NCBI GenBank assembly: GCA_005784505.1
Contig: VCAZ01000003.1
Location: 4,117,010 to 4,181,009 of the forward strand
DNA from: Bagarius yarrelli
Lineage: Eukaryota > Chordata > Actinopteri > Siluriformes > Sisoridae
Direction of reading: 5' to 3'
Length of the DNA: 64,000 nt
Shown piece after piece: positions 55,564-64,000 of this stretch. A model generated the notes under the pieces. That model was given only the letters and a program-made list of their open reading frames with translations, was not told the DNA's origin and did no database searches. Numbering within the stretch: the stretch's first letter is position 1; every line of letters starts with the position of its first letter. The position numbers and the translations under genes were made by a program.

Positions 55564-58500
55564 CTGAACACAGCGAGAGACAGAAACGTCAGGTGAGATT
55601 AGACTGTAACTGGTTTTTATGCCTCACCTGTTCTGAGTAAGCAGCAAAAGTCTGTGCTTCCTTAGAATGCAATGACAAGTGATAGGTTTTACTGACGCAC
55701 TTTTATTATCACAAAAATAAATAAGAATATAAATAAAATATAAACAGGTAAAAAAAAAAAAAATGATTCATTTGGCAGGCTGAAAAAACCTTGATACATG
55801 ATCAAATGTTCTTTATTTTAGGGTTTTAAATATGGTGGGAATTGACAAGAATTTTTCCATAACTATATATATATATATATACACACACACATATATCTAT
55901 ATCTACAGTCAAGCCCGAAATTATTTATACAACTGGCAGATTCTGACTTAAAGTTACTTTTATTCAACCAGCAAGATTTTTTTTGACCGGAAATGACACA
56001 GGCTTCTCCCAAAAGATAATAAGACGATGTAAAAGAGGCATCATTGTGGTAAAAAAAAAAAATATTCCTCGGCTTTTATTTACATTTGAACAAAAAGTGG
56101 CATGTCCAAAATTATTCATACCCTTTGCAAACTGTCACAGTCTATGGGAAAATCCTATAAAAGTTCTATACCATTCCAAGCTGTTCTAACACACAGGTTT
56201 TCTCAGATAGGTTGGTACTGACAGGTATCCCTATAGCCTGATACTGGCAGCACTATACTTCCCTGCTAACTGATAAACAGGAGCTGGTTTTTGACTGTTC
56301 GGAGTACAGATATGTTTACGTTTTCCTCAATAGACTGGCATTTTTGCCATGCCCTTTTGTAAATGTCTGAAAGAGTCTCTCCTGAGTATAAGGTCTTCTT
56401 TTATTGATTTCTTTACTCAAGCAAAAGGGTCACAATGATGAAGGGATTTCAAGATAGCCATTTTGAGACACCCCCGTAAAAGACTGCGAAAGCCAGGTTC
56501 CTGGTCACCTTCTAATAAAAGGCCCTACCAACCTGGTTACTAAATATAGCCAGAATACCGCCTCTAGTAGGAGTCCTGTGGTAGCAAACATCCTCCACTT
56601 TACAGTCCACTGTGTTTCTAGGAGGTTTTCAAACTTTAGAAATGAGCTTTTATAGTGATTTACTTGGATTTTAAGGCTTGGTTTCGGACAGATGTGCAGT
56701 GTATATATCATCTGAAGGATGCAAGCTGAATGAATGGCAAGATTGTTTGATGTGAATCCCAGTTTGTACCAAATCTACCATATTATAAAGCCATTTTGAG
56801 AAAATGTGACCTTTGACTAATTGTGCATCATCACAGAGGAGAAGCAATATAAAGATTGACGATTGCTGCTCTAAAGAAATGCACATGCCTACTAACAATA
56901 CTCAAAGTTATGACATTTACGGTATAAATCAGTGCCATGTAAACATTCCCCACACTACTACCCCACCTTCAGTCTAAATTACTGACAAGTCGGAGGATGA
57001 GTTCATGGATTCATGCCTATCCCAAATTCTGACCCTATTATTGGCATGTTGTAGCAGAATTTTGAATACATCAGATTTGGTCCAACGCCCAATGTCCAGT
57101 TTCAACAGGCCGGCGTCCACTGTGTTCTCAGGTTTTCAGTTCTTGGTTGGCAGAAATAAAACCCAATTAAAACGCCCATGTTTAAGGTAAGCTTTAAGAA
57201 AGCTTGGGTAAAAGGATAACAGTGCTGGAGTGCATGCATGATGTTTGGCTACTCTTTGAGGGAGAGACCTTGTCTGTCTGTCTTGCCTGTAGCTGCAGAT
57301 TTACATGCAACTGCTACTGACTAATACACACATTGTAATGCCACAGAATTACAGACAGAGCAGTAAGACAAGACAAAACGAATACTCTACTATATTTCTA
57401 TTCCACTACACACACCGTCTATGAAACAATGTACAATCATGTGTTGCTTCTCTAACACTGTTTAATGCTGGTTAGGTTGTAGCACAGCTTCTGCAGTTAA
57501 ACATTAATTTCTTCATTGATATTCAGTCCCATCATTGGAACACTGGGCGCATGGTGGGAATACATATCAGATAGGAAAAGTTCAGTTCAAGGGCACGGGA
57601 CTCATTCATAAACATCTAGCAATGATTCGAGAAATATCTATGGGATTAAACAAAGCGATCTGACCGTCTGTCTTACTGAACATATGACTGTCTGTTGTTC
57701 ACCAGTTTTAGCTGTAATAGACATCCTGTGTCACCCAGATGAGGATGTTTTTGTTTTCCAAATCTGTTCCTTACGAAGTTTTCTTCGTACTTGATCGCTC
57801 TAGTTTTTTCTTGCTACAGTCAACACTGGCTTGCTTATTAGGGACAAACTTTTAAAGAACATCTTTCATTCTTACTGCATTATCTGTGTGAAGCTGCTTT
57901 GAGACAAGGTCCACTGTTCTAAGCGCTATACAAATAAAAATAAATCGAATATCTTATTAACACCTGATCCTGAAGACATCTGATCTTGCTAGTTTGAAGT
58001 TGAGGATGGATCATGGATGTATCACGATGGATGAATATATATAAAGAGCATAAAGATGGAGGATAAGCATGAGGATGGAGGATGAGCATGAGGTTGGAGG
58101 ATGAGCATAAGGTTGGAGGATGAGCATAAGGTTGGAGGATGGGAACGAGGCTGGAGTCTGGGGCTGGAGGATGAGTATGAAAATAGAGGATGGATGTATG
58201 ATGAGTATAAGGGTGGATGATGAATTGGAAGAAAGATGATAATTTTTATATTACATGAAAAATCAGCAACCTTGTCTGCCGTAATACAATTTTTTACTTT
58301 AGAAATTCAGGAATGTACAAGAAAAAATAAATAAATACTGCCAATGTCAATAAATAGCTTCACATATGCTATTATTAATGCCGACGTGAAGGTTATTGCA
58401 TGTAGCAAAATGTCAGTATCAAATTAATCAAAGTTATTTTCAATCTAATATAAAATCACCTCTAAGGGAATATTAAAATTTAGCACTTCATGGAGCAATA

Positions 58501-59989
58501 GTGAGCTCTGCTTAAGAGCTTCCATAAAAGCAACAGTGTGCTATAACCAATAAAAGGAGCAAATGTTAGGTATAAAATAATAATCAACTTTAGCAGTGTC
58601 ACAGTTACACCATGTCAGGAAAATAAAGTTTTCTTGTTTGTCTCAACATGATGAAACCACCAGCTACAATGCCCAGACTGAGGTCGATTCAGAATCAGCT
58701 CCTCGGAGAGGTCATTAAAACAGCGGGGAAGTTCACCATTTCGATACTAAAAAGTAGTCCAGATAAAGTATAAGTGTGTAAATCTAATCTTGGTCTTTTC
58801 GCTGTCCCGGCAAGCCTGAGACAGCCGTGGCTAAAACACCTGCAATTGTGCACGTGTGTGTAGGCGGCCGAGTCGTAAACACAGACAGAATGCGCCATCT
58901 GCTTACATTACTCCACCAAGCGCTGCAGACATCATACGCTGAATCACACCCTACGAATGCTGCAGGCGATCAGCCAGGCTTACAATCCACTCGCTTCGGA
59001 AGCAGAGAAAATGTGGCATGTTAGTCAATTTAAGGCTCTTAAAAAACGAGGTCGAGCAGTCGCTGATTAGATTATGGAATTACATTACGGCAAATTAGAC
59101 CTAATGTATTCGTGTCTCTTTTCCGTGTAATAAAAAGGACGCTAATAAAGGTGCAGAGGAGGATGCGGCTGCTGCAGGCTTGATGGATGACAAACGATTG
59201 AGGGAGGAAATTTGAGAGAGCGCCAAACGCTGCAGTCTCGCGCTCTATTTCTTTCTTACACAGACACACCTCATAGGGCTGTGGCTGGGCTCGAACCTGA
59301 TAACAGCAATAAACACAGGGTTGTTTTTTTCTTTTAAACACTGTGACAAATTCAGTTCAGTTCATTTTTATTTGCTTTAAACAGTGGACATTGTCTTGAA
59401 GTAGCTTTACACAGATACTGCAGACCTTTAGTCTTCGTTAAGCACTGAGGGTCGTTAGTTAAAAGTGAAAAAAGTGACTTGTTTTACAGTATCATGCTGT
59501 TTAAAAAACAGGGTTGGTCTAAGAATCGCTTGTTAATATGGAAGAGTAACAGTACCTCGCAGCTCTGCCATCTGTTGGGAATGTTTGGCCGTAATTTCTG
59601 CTCGCACACCACCTTCCTCATTTCCTCCACTGACGGATCCGATTGTACCAGATCATAATACGGCAACTGGTAGTCTTCATGAATACCTAAGGGAAGAAAA
59701 AAAAAATTGCAATATAACATCACTATATTAAAGGCGTGTGACATACTGATAAAAATAAATCAAAGACCCAGCAAGGGGAAACTGGCATTTATCTAATACA
59801 CCACTAAAGCACAAAAGAAATATATTTCTATATAAAAAAAACAAAAAACATTTGAAATAAATACCTCCAATCGAGCATCTGCTTGCGATTTCCCAGAAGA
59901 CTAAGCCCATGGCGTAAATATCTGCTCGCTTGAACGACTCGAAATGTTTCATATTTATTGAATCGTCAAGGACCTCAGGGGCCATATAC
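55438..59989 (-). CDS. tgfbr1: tgfbr1, TGF-beta receptor type I / ALK5 (last three coding exons)
   Basis: TGFBR1 is the type I Ser/Thr kinase receptor that is phosphorylated by TGFBR2 in its GS box and then phosphorylates SMAD2/3; it is a single-pass plasma-membrane protein (established knowledge). The exons are 59865-59989, 59556-59686 and 55438-55563, with GT-AG introns and matching phases. They encode about 126 residues, aligned with human residues 378-503: kinase subdomain VIII (MAPE), IX (DIYAMGLVFWE), X and XI, ending QLSQQEGIKM and a TAG stop. LDDSINMKHFESFKRADIYA matches TGFBR1 and not ACVR1B/ACVR1C, which have ETINMKHFDSF. The ligand domain, transmembrane helix, GS box, and HRD and DFG motifs are off the right edge. 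Two differences from human TGFBR1 are seen: IASRCS for IARRCS and LVQSDPS for LVPSDPS. Whether it is the a or b teleost copy is not decided. Confidence 0.97.
55862..55900. repeat. (TA)n(CA)n microsatellite
   Basis: TATATATA followed by CACACACA and TATATCTATATC next to the end of a Tc1-like element. Confidence 0.85.
55905..56900. mobile_element. Decayed Tc1-like transposon
   Basis: Starts with CAGTCAAGCCCGAAATTATT and CTTAAAGTTACTTTTATTCA, then CATGTCCAAAATTATTCATA, the terminal region of a fish Tc1 family. The internal part (CATTTTGAGACACCCCCGTA, GCCAGGTTCCTGGTCACCTT) is transposase-derived but broken by stops and indels. No matching right terminus was found; the end is approximate. Confidence 0.75.
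57735..57955 (+). mobile_element. Family D repeat
   Basis: CACCCAGATGAGGATGTTTT, GGCTTGCTTATTAGGGACAA, GTGAAGCTGCTTTGAGACAA and the GCGCTATACAAATAAAAATA tail. Confidence 0.75.
58043..58192. repeat. 19-bp minisatellite
   Basis: Unit GATGAGCATAAGGTTGGAG repeated about four times nearly exactly (58080-58140) with degenerate units on both sides. Confidence 0.9.
59345..59430 (-). mobile_element. Family D repeat tail
   Basis: TTCAGTTCAGTTCATTTTTA, ACAGTGGACATTGTCTTGAA and GTAGCTTTACACAGATACTG, antisense end of a family D copy, about 130 bases from the tgfbr1 exon at 59556. Confidence 0.65.
59556..59686 (-). CDS. tgfbr1: tgfbr1 penultimate coding exon (kinase subdomain X)
   Basis: Encodes (G)IHEDYQLPYYDLVQSDPSV then EEMRKVVCEQKLRPNIPNRW and QSCE, 131 nt. 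It completes the split Gly codon of the preceding exon and ends in phase 0 with donor GTACTG. The intron between it and the preceding exon is only 178 nt. Confidence 0.97.
59865..59989 (-). CDS. tgfbr1: tgfbr1 third-last coding exon (kinase subdomains VIII-IX)
   Basis: Encodes YMAPEVLDDSINMKHFESFK then RADIYAMGLVFWEIASRCSI and G: 41 full codons plus one split base at each end (125 nt). The APE motif closes the activation segment, and the Asp of RADIYAMG is the subdomain IX residue that stabilises the catalytic loop. Acceptor CCCAACAG lies before 59989 and donor GTATTT after 59865. Confidence 0.97.
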
Positions 59990-60124
59990 CTGTTGGGAAA
60001 CAGGTAGGAGAATTAAATTAAGACGAGTACACACGAAAAACGGATTCTTGCTCTGTAATGACCACCAACTCTGCAAAAAGCATCCAATTAAAAAGAAAGA
60101 CGAAAATGTTTCAGAAGCCCATTT

Positions 60125-60475
60125 TTTAAAAAAAAAAAAAAAGGGGGGGGGGTTTGGACAGACTTTACTTTATATATTATAATAATAAAATTCAACTTCA
60201 TTGTCATTGCGTAAGGTACGTGTACGGAGCCAATGAAATCGCATTTTTTGCATATCCCATCTTAGTAAGTTGGGGGTCAGAGCGCAGGGTCAGCTATGAT
60301 GGAGCAGGAAGGGTTAAGGGTCTTGCTCAAGTGGTTGGCTTGCTGGTGGTGGGGCTCGAACCAAGGTGTTTCTGATCTTCAAATCAGCAACTCAGCACCT
60401 TAACCATTTGAGCCACCACTGCATTTCGGAAGAAGAAAATTCTCTCTCTTCTAACCCCCCCCCCCCCCCCAAGGG
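60125..60475 (-). mobile_element. tRNA-headed SINE (family C) flanked by homopolymers
   Basis: The core 60186-60425 reads TTCAACTTCATTGTCATTGC, GGTACGTGTACGGAGCCAAT, GTAAGTTGGGGGTCAGAGCG and GAGCCACCACTGC (antisense). It is preceded by A17G8 at about 60128-60153 and followed by C15 with AAGGGGG at about 60456-60478. Confidence 0.85.
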
Positions 60476-60925
60476 GGTTGTTAAAGTACAAAACAGTTTT
60501 CACGAGTCACAGACAGTTGGTTGTGTTCAGCTCAGATACGTGAGCGAGAAATGCTGATATTCAGCTGGTTTTCACATTGGTCACGTTTGCTGTGGACCAT
60601 ATCGGAGTGTGATTATTCCCCGTAAGTCTGGATTTAAAATTGGTCCTGCACAACATCACAAACGTGCATAAACACCACAACAAGATTCAATGCATCATTT
60701 CGACAATTACTAATTAAGCTATTGCTTGCCATTCTTTTAATATTCGGTACACAGCACTCTTGTTTGGTGCAACAGTGATTGATAAATTCTCAGTGGAAAT
60801 CATGCTGATATCAGTTTATTTTTTAATATAGGAAGATCTCTTTAGTAACAGTCATAGAAAAGTAATTTAAAAAATACACTATGATAATAAAGTACAGTCT
60901 TCAATCTTCTGAAAAAGCTTTTAAG

Positions 60926-61195
60926 GTTAGGTCATATTGCCCAGTCCTGGTGTTGACTGGAATTACTTTTTAAATGATACTCAAATTCTTCCACTTCAAC
61001 GAACACACAAACTGTGCTTTGTGCACAGGAGCATTGTCAGGCTGGAATATGTTCAATTTCTTCAATTTCTACTAAAATAAAAGGTATAAACATCAAGCAT
61101 ACTAGAACATCAAGCTTAGCTGTTTTTCTCCAACTTTGTTGGCTTTAACACATGCGAATGTTTGGATGTCCACAAACCTTTGGCCTTAGAGTGCA
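60926..61195. mobile_element. DNA-transposon relic
   Basis: TTGTGCACAGGAGCATTGTC, AGGCTGGAATATG and, at the right end, GGATGTCCACAAACCTTTGG then CCTTAGAGTGC: the inverted form of the ATGGCCAAAAGTTTGTGGAC end seen at 0.75 kb. Decayed and partial. Confidence 0.7.
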
Positions 61196-62579
61196 ATTAT
61201 AAACCGAGTGGTAAGAAACGGTTCGTACAAATGACGTAAGCTTAACACAACAAGGTTTGTTATAAGATAAAAGATAAGAGCGAGGCTTTGCTGGAGTTTC
61301 TCTGTCAGGAAGGAAGGGCGTCGTCTTATCTAATCTTTCCAAATTTGGAGTTGGGTCATGGATTTGAGGCACCGAACTATCGGTGCTAAAAAAGGCAGAG
61401 CTTGGGCAATAAGCTCAGACAGCTTTATGATTATTGGCACGCTTAGTAACTCGGTAATTTAGTGTCGGAACTTTCTCAATGATCCACTCTCAGACACCAA
61501 CCCCTATAAATATCCTGATACGACACGCAAGTTGTCCTGCCGTTCACACGTTCTTATGTCGCCTCGACTTCGAACTGAAGCGAGTGTTTACAGCAGCTGT
61601 CCTCACAAAGCAGTTTCAGCATGTGCCAGCTTGCTAAAGTGAGTGAGAATGGTGCTCAGCAGTAGTGTGGATCTGACAAGCAAGCAAACTGTTCCTCTGG
61701 CTTATCTCAAGTGTCGGGACTTGACACCACGTTAAAAAAACACTCGAGACGATGCCATCCTGTACGGACGCCACACTGTCACCCAGACAATCTCCAGCAG
61801 CCACTTAAAGCCCAACCAATACAAATCCTTAGTCTTGCTGGGTAAAAGGCAGAATATCAGCTTTTAAATTGCCTACCAGGGGGTTCTTTGAATGAATTCT
61901 GGTATTGTGCTGATTTTTAGGAGCCCAAGGAACGACGCAAGGTATATGGGAGTGTCTCGCATTTATTAGACAGCATATTTGTATAAGCTGCGTTACTGTG
62001 CGATGACTCACACAGCGGCGGTCTTCTCGTTTTCCCTGCTGTTCCCTCTCCTCATTCACTACCTGCTTGCTATCAAAAAACTGGAACAACGTCTCAGGAG
62101 ACAAAGTGGCTTTCTATTGAGGTAGAAGGTTGTGTGTTTGGATTTCATTAACTATGCCGAAGTAGAGTAGTGAAACGTTCACAGGTGGGCATAATATTTA
62201 TTACATTTCAAAAATGCTTTTTCAGGGCGTATTTCTAAGCTTCGATGTGAAAACTGCAACACAGCAGGCCGGATTATTATAGAAAATTATTATTTGAAGC
62301 GTGCTGTGATGCTGCCTGGTATAAAGAGAAATTTCTATTGATTATATTCCAACAACTGCATAGCTACAAAGACACAACGACACGTTTGCCCGCTATACCA
62401 GAGCAATTCAGTAAAGATTTATACAGACTTTATGTAGAACGACTTGGAATCATTTTTCGAAACCACTGTTTAAGGTTTAGAATTAAAATAAAATAAAGTA
62501 TACTCATTAAATTCCAACATCACCATGACCACCGTGTTGTTTTCATGAGAGCCACACTGATGGGGCAAAGTTTCACAAG

Positions 62580-62900
62580 TTACATGTAGTCATAATTAGC
62601 ATGTCTGCTTATCAATCCGTCATCCAAAATACAATGTGATAGACATAACAATACTTTTCTTTTTTCAGCAGATGACGATTCACAACATACCGCAAATCGA
62701 TCTTCCTGTCCATTTGCAATTGCTGCATGCTCTAAAACTTTAGTTCCCTCCTCTACCCACTGTGTGCAACTTTGTTTAATAAGAAATCGATCCGTTTTCA
62801 GGCTGTATATAACATGACATTCTAACAATGAGCGTAGCTTAGATAGCTGTCGGTCATCCAATTTAAGGGTTATTTTTACGCATTTAATGTAAAAGCACAT
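62580..62900 (-). other. Unassigned 106-codon ORF in tgfbr1 intron
   Basis: Starts MCFYIKCVKITLKLDDRQLS, continues KLRSLLECHVIYSLKTDRFL and CTQWVEEGTKVLEHAAIANG, and ends RHANYDYM before a stop. Composition is balanced and protein-like, unlike the microsatellite frames here. A non-repetitive, moderately GC-rich stretch lies just upstream (62.9-63.0 kb). I do not recognise the family; it could be a fragment of a mobile-element protein, a processed pseudogene piece or chance. Confidence 0.3.
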
Positions 62901-63440
62901 TCGGCATTAAGGGCTGGACCGCCAAAATTGGCAATTCCACAGTGAGTCAGCGCCATAGACGTCAGCGATAGGTTTAAATATCATTTGTAGTCTGTATTTC
63001 CATCTTGTAACGCTGCCTGTTGTATTTCTAATATTTTTTGTAATGTAGCAGAGAGTTTGCTTGTTTTTTAATGTCTTTATGAATTATCCCTATTGACTTT
63101 ATGCTCATATCACTGTGTAATTTACCGGCATGCGAGCCACAATTTAAAGCATGGCAAGGCACAGGAGGCGGGCGAAAAGCGCAATGTGTCCTATACAATT
63201 ACATCCTGCAATGTTATTATTGAGTTAATATTATGGAATGTAAGAAAGACACTTTTAATTGCCATATTATGAACACATACAGGTATCGTAGAGAGGAATC
63301 CTCGGCTTGCTATTACAGCAGCTGTGGCAGGTTTTTGTTCGATAAAAATGCGAATTTTTAAATACTGATCAAGTATTTTGGGCTGTAACACTAAAAAAAA
63401 CCTGAAAGAAAAGCACATTTCATGTTATCTATTCTCTCTC

Positions 63441-63471
63441 TCTTTATACAGATACATATACAGTGTGTGTG

Positions 63472-63527
<56 letters not shown>

Positions 63528-63545
63528 CACAGTATATACATATAC
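63441..63545. repeat. (TA)n(CA)n microsatellite
   Basis: GTGTGTGTATATATATATAT followed by about 14 CA units and more TATATA; reading frames over it are artefacts. Confidence 0.95.
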
Positions 63546-64000
63546 ATATGTAAAATACATATATAGCGTCACATAGCGTGACACTTTTCTGTTTTGGAAA
63601 GCTACCAGGTTTTTCTGATATGAAAGAAAAGCAATAATCAGAAATATTACCATGTTTCCATGTCTTTAAGCACGAAACCTGCAGTGACTTTATTATTGGT
63701 TTGTTTTTTTTGTTATGTGGCTTATTTGCCACACGAGTGACTGCAATAATATGTATATTAGTTTCTATAGTAACTTCTTACCGATTTGAGATCGTAATAG
63801 TCTTTGGTAAATACAGCTAATACTGTAGGACATTTCATTCTGCTATTGATTAAGTTACAGACGCCGTAAATTGTCCATGTCCTTATTTTACTAGTCGTGG
63901 CTTGAGCATTAAAGACAGTCAGTTTTTTTTGTAAGCATTTAGATGAACCAGGACTAAAGGTGTATTGACAGTAAGCAGGAAATCCTGTGATAGACAGAAG

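Larger units (their letters stand above)
55564..59555 (-). other. Last tgfbr1 intron
   Basis: About 4 kb, GT-AG. Contains a TA/CA tract, a decayed Tc1-like element, a family D copy, a 19-bp minisatellite and another family D fragment. The parts 57.2-57.7 and 58.2-59.3 kb show nothing I can name. Confidence 0.8.
59990..64000 (-). other. tgfbr1 intron upstream of the third-last exon (right edge)
   Basis: At least 4 kb with no receptor exon recognised in any frame; the exon carrying the HRD/DFG motifs must be beyond the window. It contains G/C homopolymers, a family C SINE, a DNA-transposon relic, an unassigned ORF and a TA/CA microsatellite. Confidence 0.75.

Noticed and set aside
63378..63732. 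Tyr/Ile/Val-rich open frames on both strands
   Set aside because: They are translations of a (TA)n(CA)n microsatellite.
1..64000. CRISPR arrays, operons, prophage or endogenous retrovirus
   Set aside because: The window is vertebrate nuclear DNA. Tandem arrays have no spacer structure, and no LTR pair or gag/pol/env frame was found.

Overview
The window is eukaryotic genomic DNA from a ray-finned fish, most probably an otophysan teleost such as a catfish or a relative. The evidence is the intron-rich vertebrate genes lancl2 and tgfbr1 in teleost-like form, AT-rich non-coding DNA with long CA/TA/GATA microsatellites, and dozens of teleost tRNA-headed SINE copies, V-SINE (DANA-like) copies and Tc1-like relics. 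The species call is inference; the vertebrate/teleost call is firm. There are no bacterial operons, CRISPR arrays or prophages.

Layout: (1) 1-25,452, minus strand: the 5' two thirds of lancl2 (LanC-like protein 2). Six coding exons are visible (25284-25452, 16272-16389, 15977-16184, 13738-13885, 8937-9083, 2410-2592). The 3' exons, with the second zinc motif, lie off the left edge. Exon 1 has the conserved N-terminus, including a myristoylation-type MGDTMSKR start, but shows a one-base frame break in its variable middle. A CpG-dense patch near 26.3 kb is the best promoter candidate. (2) 25,453 to about 50,420: roughly 25 kb with no recognisable gene, filled with SINEs, a 5'-truncated LINE, a Tc1-type MITE, a decayed DNA transposon and microsatellites. 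(3) About 50,420-64,000, minus strand: the 3' end of tgfbr1 (TGF-beta type I receptor, ALK5). It includes a roughly 5 kb repeat-poor 3' UTR, the last three coding exons (55438-55563, 59556-59686, 59865-59989) and about 4 kb of the next upstream intron; the earlier exons are off the right edge.

The two genes are in the same orientation, tgfbr1 upstream of lancl2, and nothing in the sequence indicates a shared function. lancl2 encodes a glutathione-binding, membrane-attached cytoplasmic enzyme; tgfbr1 encodes a transmembrane Ser/Thr kinase. I did not find a convincing new biological system. The best items for follow-up are the lancl2 exon 1 frame break, a near-perfect 25-bp-arm hairpin at 5.7 kb, an unrecognised coding-like ORF in the tgfbr1 intron at 62.6-62.9 kb, a tandem duplication at 24.3-24.6 kb, and the foldback and microRNA-type sites in the tgfbr1 3' UTR.
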